Part shown: positions 51,098 through 59,472 of the stretch, in pieces | How positions within the stretch are numbered: the first letter of the stretch is position 1 | Layout of the letters: every line of letters begins with the position of its first letter | Origin: Paenibacillus macerans | GTDB lineage: Bacteria > Bacillota > Bacilli > Paenibacillales > Paenibacillaceae | Assembly: GCF_023715465.1 (NCBI RefSeq) | Contig: NZ_JAMBOE010000005.1 | Coordinates: 124,001 to 188,000, forward strand | Length of the DNA: 64,000 nt | Direction of reading: 5' to 3' | Notes under the pieces: generated by a model | Seen by the model: only the letters and a program-made list of their open reading frames with translations | What the model was told of the DNA's origin: nothing | The model's database searches: none | Translations under genes and position numbers: made by a program

Positions 51098-51418
51098 ATG
51101 CAGCCGTTTACCGCCAAAGTGATTGAAGTTATCGCCGCCATCCCGCCCGGAAAGGTGATGACGTACGGCCAAATCGCCGCTTGTGCCGGAAGCCCGCGGG
51201 CCGCGCGCCAGGTCGTGCGGATTTTGCACAGCATGAGCCGCAAGCACGGGCTGCCCTGGCACCGCGTCGTCAATGGGCAAGGGCAGATTGCGCTGCAGGA
51301 CGAGGAGTCTTTCCAGAAGCAGGTCTGGAACCTGGAAGCGGAGGACGTTGAGATACTGCCGCACGGCCGGATCGATTTAGCCCGGTATCAATATCACCCG
51401 GATCAAGCGGCTATTTAA
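51098..51418 (+). CDS. Alkyltransferase-like protein (ATL, DNA repair)
   Basis: 106 residues. Matches the C-terminal domain of O6-alkylguanine alkyltransferases (IPPGKVMTYGQIA, RAARQVVRIL), but the reactive site reads LPWHRVV: Trp replaces the acceptor Cys of PCHRV. This is the hallmark of ATL proteins, which bind O6-alkylguanine without repairing it and direct nucleotide-excision repair. GGAGAG precedes ATG 51098. Its stop overlaps that of the convergent gene by 8 bases. Confidence 0.92.
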   Translation: MQPFTAKVIEVIAAIPPGKVMTYGQIAACAGSPRAARQVVRILHSMSRKHGLPWHRVVNGQGQIALQDEESFQKQVWNLEAEDVEILPHGRIDLARYQYHPDQAAI

Positions 51419-52745
51419 GCCCATTCTCCTTCAGCAGCGAGCGAATTTCCCGGTTGATCGCTTTTACGTCCGGACCGGAAGCCGGCTTTTCGGCCAGCGC
51501 CAGCGCATATTTCGCTTTCAGCTTCAGCACGTTGTACACACGATCGTCCAGCACTTTGGCGGATATTTTTCCCGAAGCCACGGCTTCGCGAATCGCTTGA
51601 ATTACCGCCTTCTCTTGATCGTAGTTATGTCCAACGAGCACGATATTGCCGCCGGCCAGCAGGAACTGCACCGCCGCATCGCCGATGTCGTAGTTTTTGA
51701 CGATCGCGCCCATGGTCATATCATCGGAAATAATCGTCCCTTTGAACTGGAGCTCCTCCCGCAGCAAGCCGTGAATAACCGCTTCGGAAAAAGATGCCGG
51801 ATGGTCAGGGTCCAGCTTCGGCAGCAGCAGATGGGCGATCATGACGACGTCGGCGTCTTCCTTGATCGCGCGCGCGAACGGAACCAGTTCCAGCTTGCGC
51901 AGCCGGTCCAGGTCATGCTCCACCACCGGCAGGCCCAAGTGGGAATCGACCGCCGTATCGCCGTGGCCGGGAAAATGCTTCACGACCGGGATGACGCCTT
52001 GCTTCCGGATCCCGTTCATGACGGCAATGCCCATTTTGCTGACGATTTCCGGCTCCACGCCAAACGCGCGGTCCCCGATGACCGGGTTGTCGGGATTGCT
52101 GTTGACGTCGAGCACCGGCGCAAAATCGAGGTTCAGGCCGAATCCGGACAACTCTTTGCCGATGACTCCGCCGATTCGTCCGGCCAGTTCCTCGCTGCCA
52201 ACATCGCCGATCGCGCGCATCGCCGGCAGCCTAGCGAACTCTTCGGGCATCCGGCTGACGCGCCCGCCCTCTTCATCGACGCTCAGAAACAGCGGGACGG
52301 ACTGGTCCCGGTTCGCTGCCTTGAGCGCGTTAAACAACGCGAGCGCCTGCTTTTTATCCTGGATATTGTCCTTGTAAAAAATAAATCCGCCGACATGTTC
52401 CTTTTCGATCAAATCGCGGACGTTTTGATTGATCTCGGTGCCCTCCATGCCGACAAGCACCAGCTGACCGATTTTTTCGTCGGTGCTTAGTTTGCCGAGC
52501 TGTTCAAGGACGGGATCAGCGGGTGCCTGCTCGGATTCGCCGGTGCCGGGAGCGTTCCCCGCCCCTCCCGATCCATCGGCCGGCGGCTGCACGTTCGTCC
52601 CGCCGCTGCCGGCGGAGGATGAACCGTTCGCACCGCCCCCAGTACCCGGCGCTGAACCGCCGCCCGGCGTCCCTGTCCGGCCGCCGCACCCGCTAACGAT
52701 CAGAACAAGCAGCAAAATCACAATCATGCCCCGGTAACTAGTCAT
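51411..52745 (-). CDS. nagZ: Lipoprotein beta-N-acetylhexosaminidase (GH3, NagZ-like)
   Basis: 444 residues. Lipobox LIVSGC at about residue 19, a Gly/Ser-rich linker (20-70), then a GH3 barrel: DEEGGRVSRMP, the KHFPGHGDT loop with catalytic His/Asp, and the nucleophile Asp in ISDDMTMGAI. Cleaves N-acetylglucosaminyl ends of muropeptides; outward-facing because it is a lipoprotein. ATG 52745 overlaps the upstream stop; AGGCAGGA is present. The Gly/Ser-rich linker is compositionally unusual. Confidence 0.9.
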   Translation of the reverse strand: MTSYRGMIVILLLVLIVSGCGGRTGTPGGGSAPGTGGGANGSSSAGSGGTNVQPPADGSGGAGNAPGTGESEQAPADPVLEQLGKLSTDEKIGQLVLVGMEGTEINQNVRDLIEKEHVGGFIFYKDNIQDKKQALALFNALKAANRDQSVPLFLSVDEEGGRVSRMPEEFARLPAMRAIGDVGSEELAGRIGGVIGKELSGFGLNLDFAPVLDVNSNPDNPVIGDRAFGVEPEIVSKMGIAVMNGIRKQGVIPVVKHFPGHGDTAVDSHLGLPVVEHDLDRLRKLELVPFARAIKEDADVVMIAHLLLPKLDPDHPASFSEAVIHGLLREELQFKGTIISDDMTMGAIVKNYDIGDAAVQFLLAGGNIVLVGHNYDQEKAVIQAIREAVASGKISAKVLDDRVYNVLKLKAKYALALAEKPASGPDVKAINREIRSLLKENGLK

Positions 52746-53320
52746 TTTTCCTGCCTCCACTTGGTCTCGGCGATCGCCGGTACAAAATTTTTCATCCGGG
52801 TGATCAGCTCGCCTGGGTCATCAGCCATATTGATCAGCGACAGGTGGCCTTCATCGACAAATCCGGCATCGATGCAGGATTTCACCAGCCCAAGCAGCGG
52901 ATCGTAATAACCGGCCGCGCTCAGCACGCCAATCGGCTTCCTATGAATTCCGATCTGCAGCCAGCACAGCGCTTCAAACAGCTCTTCCAGCGTGCCAAAG
53001 CCGCCCGGCAGAGCGATAAATCCATCCGCCAGCTCGCTCATCTTCGCTTTGCGGGCGTGCATATCCTTGACTTCAATGAACTCCGTCAAGCCAGGGTGGG
53101 CCGCTTCCCCGTGAAGCAAGCCGGTAGGCATCACGCCCACGACTTCGCCGCCGCCGGCCAGCGCGGCATCGGCCACGGTGCCCATCAGCCCGTGCTTGGA
53201 TCCTCCATATACGAGGCGGAAGCCGTGCTCGGCCAAATAGCGCCCAAGCTGCTCGGCCGCGCCGCGATATCGTTCATCCTTGCCAAACCTCGATCCGGCA
53301 TATACGCATATCGTTTTCAT
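52742..53320 (-). CDS. LOG family protein (cytokinin-activating-like phosphoribohydrolase)
   Basis: 192 residues. GGSKHGLMGTVADAAL and PGGFGTLEELFE, the Rossmann-like LOG motifs, where PGGxGTxxE forms the active site. Such enzymes hydrolyse nucleoside monophosphates at the N-glycosidic bond. GGGGGAAG precedes ATG 53320. In a tight operon with the GH3 lipoprotein and an unknown gene. Confidence 0.88.
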   Translation of the reverse strand: MKTICVYAGSRFGKDERYRGAAEQLGRYLAEHGFRLVYGGSKHGLMGTVADAALAGGGEVVGVMPTGLLHGEAAHPGLTEFIEVKDMHARKAKMSELADGFIALPGGFGTLEELFEALCWLQIGIHRKPIGVLSAAGYYDPLLGLVKSCIDAGFVDEGHLSLINMADDPGELITRMKNFVPAIAETKWRQEK

Positions 53321-53901
53321 GCTCTTCCCCCTCTTATTCCATTATGGCCCGCCGGCCGCTCCGGCACCGCTTCGGTTTCGCCCGCAACATTCCAGCGGTG
53401 CCTGTATTTCTCAAGCTTGGGATGCGGGGCGGCAGGGTTATCCGACAACAATAACCTCAGCTTGACGATCCATTCCTCAAATGAAGAAAACCCCGCAAAC
53501 CGGTTCGCCATGTCCGGCGTCATGTACAAAAAATAAGGGGCCGGGTATTTTTCCGTCAAATACCGCAACGCGGCATCCGCCGGCGTATATTTCTTCCGCT
53601 TCCCCTCCCAGCCTTCCACCAGCACCTCTACATCCGCGGCGCCACACTCCCGCTTCCACGCATGCAGCCGATCCTCTCTTTGGTAAAACGGGCCGGCCTG
53701 CTCGTTCGCCATCCGTTTCACGGTGAGTTCATGCAGCGGGTACAGCACAAGCTTGGCAAACGCCCGGCGGGTTGCCTCCTCGGCCGCAAAATCCAGTTCT
53801 TTATCCGAAATGTGCCTAAAAGAGTCGTAAAAAATGACCGTGCCTTTCCGGCTGGGGACCGGAGGCTCATATCCAAAGGGCACCTGAATGTTTTGTCTCA
53901 A
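53317..53901 (-). CDS. Conserved-looking protein of unknown function
   Basis: 194 residues. I do not recognise it. No signal peptide or membrane helix. Notable segments are KGTVIFYDSFRHI, FAKLVLYPLHELTVKRM, and APYFLYMTPDMANRFAGFSS. Start is TTG at 53901 with AAGGAGG at good spacing, and the gene overlaps the LOG gene by 4 bases, so it is very likely expressed. Confidence 0.7.
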   Translation of the reverse strand: MRQNIQVPFGYEPPVPSRKGTVIFYDSFRHISDKELDFAAEEATRRAFAKLVLYPLHELTVKRMANEQAGPFYQREDRLHAWKRECGAADVEVLVEGWEGKRKKYTPADAALRYLTEKYPAPYFLYMTPDMANRFAGFSSFEEWIVKLRLLLSDNPAAPHPKLEKYRHRWNVAGETEAVPERPAGHNGIRGGRA

Positions 53902-53976
53902 ACGTTGTTCCTCCTTGGGGCAGCGCCAAAATTGGGATATAAGGATAGAATGCCCTTTTTGCCAAAGAAAAAGCAG

Positions 53977-54432
53977 TTACACGATGCCTCGGTTGATAAA
54001 GTTGGCGGAAACAGGCGCCCGCCCCAACTCGCGGGACCACACCGACAGTTGGCCGATATGGTGAATTTCGTGAACGATGGTGTGCCGGAGAATTTCTCCG
54101 GCGGTGAAATGGCGGGTTCCATCGGTGACCGGGAGTCCCTCCATATCGTCCGTCCACGTACTTAGAAAGTCCGCCACTTCCTTATGAAACTCGGCCGACA
54201 ATGCTTTTACTTTTTCCAAAGTATTATACTGCTCAAACGGCTCCTGAAAATCCGGCTTGCCCTGAATGACGCGAATCCAGCTCCATTCCACATCGGCGAT
54301 ATGAAACAACGTTTCCAGGATGCTTCCGACACCGCCAACCCGCTTCCGCAGCAGCTCCTCCCCGGGCAGATTTTCGCACCAGCCAAACCATTCGTCCCTG
54401 ACTTGCCAGTTGTATTGGAACATTTTCAGCAT
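53977..54432 (-). CDS. DinB-family protein
   Basis: 151 residues, four-helix bundle. Metal-binding histidines in ETLFHIADVEW (near 46) and HTIVHEIHHIGQL (near 125), the usual DinB/YfiT triad. Probably a thiol-dependent transferase or hydrolase. AAAGGAG precedes ATG 54432; longer in-frame starts lack a site. Confidence 0.87.
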   Translation of the reverse strand: MLKMFQYNWQVRDEWFGWCENLPGEELLRKRVGGVGSILETLFHIADVEWSWIRVIQGKPDFQEPFEQYNTLEKVKALSAEFHKEVADFLSTWTDDMEGLPVTDGTRHFTAGEILRHTIVHEIHHIGQLSVWSRELGRAPVSANFINRGIV

Positions 54433-54522
54433 ACATTCGTCTCCTTTCCAGAACCGACTTCTTCTAAAGCCGTAGTACCCTGATTCTACCATAAGTCCCG
54501 GGCAAAATAATCCCGCGGAACG

Positions 54523-54555
54523 TAAAAAGCCCTTTGGCGTGGCCAAAGGACATTT
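54523..54555 (-). terminator. Rho-independent terminator of the MerR gene
   Basis: Minus strand GTCCTTTGGC-cac-GCCAAAGGGC followed by TTTTT. It touches the stop of the open frame but lies 11 bases past the stop of the alternative, probably original, frame at 54566. Confidence 0.75.
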
Positions 54556-54980
54556 CACATCTGCATTACTGCCGCGAAGCAAAAGCTTCCGCCGCGGCGT
54601 GCAAATAGTACGCCAGCCCGGTTTGCTGGGTCTCCAGCATATTCCGGTGGAACTCGTCGCTTAGGAAAAACTTGGTCTGGTCCCGTTTGAATCATCGTCT
54701 CCAGCCTGTGCTTGCGCTCATGCAGCAGCGCTTTTTGCTCCTTCAAAATCGCCGCGCGGTCCGGCTCTCCCTCCAGCAGCAGCTTGATCTGCACCAGTGG
54801 CAAATCCAGCTCGCGGTAGAACAAAATTTGCTGCAAGCGCTCCAGCTCCTTCATGCCGTACAGCCGGTATCCCGCTTCACTGATTTCGCACGGCAGGAGC
54901 AAGCCGATCTTATGGTAATGGTGCAACGTTTTAACCGTGACGCCCGATAAAGCTGAAACTTCTTTGACGGTATACGGCAT
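54555..54980 (-). pseudogene. MerR-family regulator, apparently frameshifted near its C-terminus
   Basis: The open frame gives 141 residues: MerR winged helix (VKEVSALSGVTVKTLHHYHKIG, residues 4-25; AGYRLYG) then the coiled dimer helix. After ETMIQT (near residue 97) the sequence stops looking like a MerR protein. The other frame from there reads FKRDQTKFFLSDEFHRN onward to LHAAAEAFASRQ, stop at 54566, as expected for a TipA-type effector region. A 1-base change near 54695 would explain this. It may be a real mutation or a sequencing error. AAAGGAGG precedes ATG 54980. Confidence 0.7.
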
Positions 54981-55081
54981 TGAATTCCGCCTCCTTTCCG
55001 TACCCCACACCTGCCGGCTCTCTTACAGCTTAATGCCTCCCCTAAGAGGAGAGTCAACGGCCTTCAAGAATAAAATGCATT

Positions 55082-55200
55082 TAAACCTCTGTTTTTTCGA
55101 AAATAACGGCTCTGATGTCCCTTACCTTAGCCCCCAGATTCCTCTTCTCCTCCCCTCTCTACCTGCGCTTCGCACTCTACCATGCCGGAATTTTATAACT
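55082..55200. repeat. Partial intergenic repeat (last reverse module and trailer)
   Basis: Matches only the final part of copies A and B: AAATAACGGCTCTGATGTCC, then CTCCTCCCCTCTCTACCTGC and CTCTACCATGCCGGAATTTTATAA. It directly abuts the flank of IS copy 3, suggesting that the element was cut by insertion or deletion there. Confidence 0.65.
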
Positions 55201-55823
55201 TAACTTTCGCAGAGCAAAAATCAGCTCGAGTCCTTGAGCTGAAGGTTTTCAAAGAATTAAGATAGGCGGCTGGCAAAATAGAAAAACACCGCTTCGTTTG
55301 GTAAATCGAGAGTGACGAGCTTCTACGATCAGACAAAAGAGGTGTCTTTCATTGTTTTAGACCATCAGCCCGGCCTAAATCAACTGCCAAGGGCGTTGAA
55401 AGCTTGAGGATAGGGAAGCGGGGTGGGGTGGGCGGCAGATCAACACTCACTGTCCGGACGCTTTGCATGATTATCCCGTTTGATCAGGGTAGCAGAGAAA
55501 CAGACAAGCTCGGGAGAAGAAAATATTTGGTGGAGAAGCAGAACGGTTCGAGATAATTTAGACGGACTTGGAGAAGGAATCAGGTTTAGGAGAGGTGAAA
55601 CAGACCGGACAAGAGATCAAGACAAGAGGTCAAATAGAAGATCAGGACAGGAGATCAAGGACAAGACGCGAGGGAAACGAAAAGACCGTGATTTTGCTGT
55701 AGCCTGAACCCTTTCATCTGCAGCAACACCCGGACTGTTCATGCTAACCCACACCAAGTAAGTCGATCCCCATCAAGACAAGTTGATCCGCATCAAACTC
55801 CCCTCGCCGTTCCAGCGTTTCGA

Positions 55824-56726
55824 TCAGGCTGCAGCCGCAAGGGGCTGATTCAGTTGGCGCGCGATCAGCCGGCGGTAGGTGAGCACCGGCATCGCCACAC
55901 ACATCTGTAGCAACTTCTGCCGCATCGTTTCTTCCGCTCCGGGCAGGCGCAGCTGGCGGCGTACGGTGTACTCGTTCAGGTACGCCTGCAGATGCTTCAG
56001 TCCCAAGGCTCCATACGTACTCTTCAGCGATTCCCACGCCTCTCTCACCACTTTCCGCAAAGGCGCATAAAGCCGAAAGGCTAAAGGGAATGACTGTACC
56101 ACCGATGTACGGACATCCACATGCCCGTTGATGAACGCAGCGAGCTCGTGACGGTTTGCTCTTTGTCCGTCTCCTCTCTTATGCGGTACAAGGCGGATTT
56201 TGACCTGCTCCGGCTCGCCTGATTCTGTGACCGTGCATCCCGCTATGACCGCCGTGGCATACGGATGCGAAAGCTGACACCGGGACGGATCGCGCCCATA
56301 CAAATCGCTGTTCACCTTCACGTCTCCGTAGAGCAGTTTCCGGGCATCGAACTCTAGGGCGGCATGGCGTATTTTGTGCAGCAACAACCAGGCGGTTTTG
56401 TAGGTGACCCGGATCACCTGGCTCAGCCGTATCGCCGAGATACCGCCCTCAAGCAGGAATAAATCCAGGGCCTCGAACCACTTGAGCAGGGGCAAATGCG
56501 TTCGTTCAAAAATCGTGCCGACCAAAGCCGACGCTTGATGCTTGCACTTTCCGCACTCGAACAAGGGGATATGCCGGGAGGTCAGACGACTGCACCGGGT
56601 GTGAGCGCAGCGCGGGCAGACGAAGCCGCTTCGCCACTTCATCGCGATCAGTGCCTCCATGCAGGCCTGCTCGCTGTTATAACGGCTGCTGAATGGTTGA
56701 AGTTCCGTTCCCGCATTGACCTCCAT
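55824..56726 (-). CDS. IS1595-family transposase (copy 3)
   Basis: 300 residues, near-identical to the copy at 30959, with zinc ribbon CPRCAHTRC/ECGKCKH and LKHLQAYLNEYT. Substitutions are scattered (for example AMKWRSGF, YGALGLK), with no frameshift or stop. The upstream in-frame start is TTG at 56747; the shared ATG at 56726 is taken. Confidence 0.87.
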   Translation of the reverse strand: MEVNAGTELQPFSSRYNSEQACMEALIAMKWRSGFVCPRCAHTRCSRLTSRHIPLFECGKCKHQASALVGTIFERTHLPLLKWFEALDLFLLEGGISAIRLSQVIRVTYKTAWLLLHKIRHAALEFDARKLLYGDVKVNSDLYGRDPSRCQLSHPYATAVIAGCTVTESGEPEQVKIRLVPHKRGDGQRANRHELAAFINGHVDVRTSVVQSFPLAFRLYAPLRKVVREAWESLKSTYGALGLKHLQAYLNEYTVRRQLRLPGAEETMRQKLLQMCVAMPVLTYRRLIARQLNQPLAAAA

Positions 56727-56777
56727 GTTCGCTCGCCCCCGAATCAAGAATTCACGTACATATGTTCGATTTATTTC

Positions 56778-56806
56778 ATTATACCAAACGTACGTTCTCT
56801 TATCAA
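56778..56806 (-). promoter_or_regulatory. Transposase promoter (copy 3)
   Basis: TTGATA (56806-56801), 17 bases, TATAAT (56783-56778) on the minus strand, the same as in copy 2. Confidence 0.8.
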
Positions 56807-57098
56807 GCCGAAAATCTCACCTAAACCGCCACATTTTTTCCTCATCTCTTTTTCTTCTCTCTTTTTTGGAACCCTTGCTAGCCCCCATTCCCTGCTCCCT
56901 GAACGAGAGGGATAATCGTGCAAAGGCAAGCAGCAGGAAGGACACCAAGGCAGGGACACTAAAACACAAACCTGACACGAACCCTTTGGGCAGCGCCCTC
57001 ACCTAGCGTCGATTTGTGACACTGCGCGAGGGCGGCTACGGTGCAAATAGTTAGGTTTGAGTTATAATCCTTCGCGCGAAAAGAGCGAAATAAACGGC

Positions 57099-57130
57099 GG
57101 AACAGGCGAGGTCACTCCCCCGCCTGTTCC
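57099..57130 (-). terminator. Possible terminator of the DUF2785 gene
   Basis: Perfect 10-bp inverted repeat GGAACAGGCG...CGCCTGTTCC overlapping the stop codon at 57112. The following T-rich stretch is short, so termination is only probable. Confidence 0.5.
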
Positions 57131-57948
57131 AACTGCCGCAACGTTTTTAAAATGATATCCGTGTATTTATGGTGTGCCTCATGGTGCAAGACGCGGAAAT
57201 AGAAACTTCGCAGAAAGCATTTAACATTCGTGCCAAGGACGTGGTCGTCGGGGACTCGGCCCGGTTTCGGGGCCGTCCCGAAACGCTTAATCCATCCGGC
57301 TACCTCTTCGTCCGTAAGTATGCTTCTGTCCAAGACAGTAACGACGGCGGAAACCGTCCGCTCATCTTCTTCGTTGATAAAGGTGTACTGATGATTGCAT
57401 ATTTTCGCTTGAAGCGTATTTAAAATTTCCATAAGCGCAGGCTGCTGCATATGTTCCGACCGGGCCAGGTCTTCAAAGGCATCGGCGGCATGCGCCATGG
57501 CATGGGCCCAGCCCGTGTCCCCCGTGTATCCCCGGAGATCGTTTTCCATCAGCAGATACGCCACCAATTCGTTTTTGATCATTTCCGTATCGCCGCCGCT
57601 CAAAAAAGGCTGTTGCCTGTCCGCAAACAGGATTAACGGGATGAGCAGCACGGAGAACGAACGCGTAAATACGGACTCGGTGCCTTTCTCCCCGATTTTG
57701 CAGAAAAGGTGATGCTTGTCAAGGCAGATGTGGAGCAATTGGAGAAGTTGGTCATGGGTGTACATCCCTTGCGTGACCCAATGCTGGAGGGTCATATAGA
57801 TCAATTCATCGCGCAAAAAAGGATCGGGGGCCCCGATATGATCCATCATCGACAAAGTGAAATCAAAGACCGGGGGCGAAGACGGCGCCCGATAGTTATT
57901 TTCCCGGATTTCTATTAACCGTACTTTTAACTCGAAGGTATCTTCCAT
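57112..57948 (-). CDS. DUF2785-like protein
   Basis: 278 residues, helical, no signal. DTGWAHAMAHAADAFEDLA near 146 is the recognisable family segment, with DELIYMTLQHWV earlier and VKCFLRSFYFRVLH near the end. Function of the family is unknown. GAGGTG precedes ATG 57948. Confidence 0.85.
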   Translation of the reverse strand: MEDTFELKVRLIEIRENNYRAPSSPPVFDFTLSMMDHIGAPDPFLRDELIYMTLQHWVTQGMYTHDQLLQLLHICLDKHHLFCKIGEKGTESVFTRSFSVLLIPLILFADRQQPFLSGGDTEMIKNELVAYLLMENDLRGYTGDTGWAHAMAHAADAFEDLARSEHMQQPALMEILNTLQAKICNHQYTFINEEDERTVSAVVTVLDRSILTDEEVAGWIKRFGTAPKPGRVPDDHVLGTNVKCFLRSFYFRVLHHEAHHKYTDIILKTLRQLEQAGE

Positions 57949-57964
57949 ATCACACCTCATATTT

Positions 57965-58003
57965 GAAATAAAAAAAGAGAAGCCCTAAGGAATTCTCCTT
58001 CTT
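57965..58003 (-). terminator. Possible terminator of the YcdB-like gene
   Basis: Minus strand CTAAGAAGGAGAATTCCTTAG followed by GGGCTTCTCTTTTTTTA. Short stem and a T run after 8 bases; weak. Confidence 0.4.
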
Positions 58004-59162
58004 AGCCGCTTATTCCTGCCCGACCGGATTTTCCCCAGTTCAGCTGCCAGATTTTACGCTCGGAATCCCGGAAATCCGGGCCAAGATGATGGGACGTCAG
58101 CGTGCGCCCTTCCGGAATGTAGGCGATCTGTTCGACCAGCTTCGCTGCTTCCTCCGCAGTCAGCTCAACACCCGAATTTCTCGGTTGAAACATCTCTTTC
58201 GTCTGCGGCACATCCTGATAGGTGGCCGAGGTTGAGGTGACCTCCACGCCTTCGTAATTGATTTTGTGCCCGGTCTCGGCATCGATCAAAAGCACCGAGT
58301 TGTTCGACGGTCCCCAGGCGAGAACCCAGCCGCTTACGCTTCCATCCTTGTAAGTCGGCACATAACCTAGCCCCACCTTGAATTCCTCGCGGGATTTTTT
58401 CTCCGCTTCCTCCTGCGTCAGGTTAGCTGCCGCGGAAGGATATTCGAGGAGATCCGACGGCCGCGAAAATCCCGTCACATTCCCGTCCCCGTCAACCGTA
58501 ACATGGATGCTGTCGAAATCGGACGGCAACCCGTTTTTCAATACTTCAAAGGAAAATTCGTATTGGACCGGGCCGAACAACGTCCGGTTGCTTCCATAGC
58601 CCCATCCGGCTTGGGTTTCCGAGACATCCCGGGCGGACAACGTCGGCGCTGCCTTAACGATAAACGCTCTGGCTTTAGCTAAAGCCTGCTCCCGCGTAAG
58701 TTTGGGAGGGTAGTACGACGTATTTTTTTCCTGCGGAAAACCTAGAAATGTACTGATCAGGTCCCCGGTCAACGCATCCACTTCACTACTAAAACCGTAA
58801 CTCGAATTGCCGGTTTCATAGCTCCAATGAATATTCCAGATCATCTGGTTAGCGGATGGCGGATAAACGCCGCTGTTTCCCAACTCGACTCTCGACACCT
58901 CGGCTTGTTCAAGCTGCGGAAACAACTCCTTGACCTTTCCCACGGCTTGCTCCTTGGTGATTTTCGCCTGGGACGGGTCGGCCGTGTCGGCCGCTGGCGT
59001 TGCAATCTCATCACTTAACGCCTCAACGGGGGCGGAAGCATCCGTTGCTCGGATCGTGGCGCTATCTACCCGGATGCTGATAACGTCCGTACTATGCGTT
59101 CCCGTTTGTACATCCTCGGCAAACGCGGCCCCTTGCGGCAGCATGATGGAAAGCGCTATCAA
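58002..59162 (-). CDS. Secreted YcdB/PepSY-like protein, shortened and with unclear start
   Basis: 386 residues from TTG 59162. A hydrophobic stretch LIALSIMLPQGAAFA at the N-terminus is the end of a signal peptide, but its basic part lies upstream (KRRKF..., no ATG), perhaps from a CTG at 59237. Two PepSY/YcdB-type repeats follow (WNIHWSYETGNSSYGFSSEVDALTG near 110; VLAWGPSNNSVLLIDAETG near 290), and the end ERKIWQLNWG looks cut off. Family members are usually longer. Possibly a decayed or C-terminally truncated gene. Confidence 0.62.
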   Translation of the reverse strand: MIALSIMLPQGAAFAEDVQTGTHSTDVISIRVDSATIRATDASAPVEALSDEIATPAADTADPSQAKITKEQAVGKVKELFPQLEQAEVSRVELGNSGVYPPSANQMIWNIHWSYETGNSSYGFSSEVDALTGDLISTFLGFPQEKNTSYYPPKLTREQALAKARAFIVKAAPTLSARDVSETQAGWGYGSNRTLFGPVQYEFSFEVLKNGLPSDFDSIHVTVDGDGNVTGFSRPSDLLEYPSAAANLTQEEAEKKSREEFKVGLGYVPTYKDGSVSGWVLAWGPSNNSVLLIDAETGHKINYEGVEVTSTSATYQDVPQTKEMFQPRNSGVELTAEEAAKLVEQIAYIPEGRTLTSHHLGPDFRDSERKIWQLNWGKSGRAGISG

Positions 59163-59349
59163 GCAATGGGCAGCATTTTGGCCGGCGATTTTTTGGCTGC
59201 TTCCGGCTTTGGGCGATCGGAACTTTCGCCTTTTCAGGTGAATATGGCGTCCCTGCGTTTGCGCTTCGTGGGATCGTGGGGACTTGAGTGCTGTAACGGA
59301 AGCAAAAGCTCAGGTTTTTGAGCTGATATTATAGCACGCCGGAAATTTA

Positions 59350-59368
59350 AACGGTTGTGGCAACCGTT
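59350..59368. promoter_or_regulatory. Inverted repeat, candidate operator before nrdDG
   Basis: AACGGTTG-tgg-CAACCGTT, perfect 8-bp arms, about 105 bases upstream of nrdD. It does not resemble the NrdR box. May bind a redox or oxygen regulator; unproven. Confidence 0.4.
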
Positions 59369-59472
59369 AGAATCGTTTTACGGTTATTAAACAATAAAAT
59401 GAACAGTGCGTGACATCACCGTTTTTTCCAGCCGGGTGTGCTATACTCACCAAGCAAAACAAAGAACAAAGG

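Larger units (their letters stand above)
55461..56925 (-). mobile_element. IS1595-like element, copy 3 (complete, inverted)
   Basis: Inverted repeats CTTTGCATGATTATCCC (55461-55477) and GGGATAATCGTGCAAAG (56909-56925), with one mismatch. Encodes one transposase with the same promoter as copy 2. The non-coding part has a different number of short CTTGATCTCTTGTC-like repeats from the other copies. Similarity outside the repeats covers about 55200-57050. Confidence 0.82.

Noticed and set aside
51597..52490. 297-codon frame antisense to the GH3 lipoprotein
   Set aside because: Opposite strand carries a complete GH3 enzyme with all motifs.
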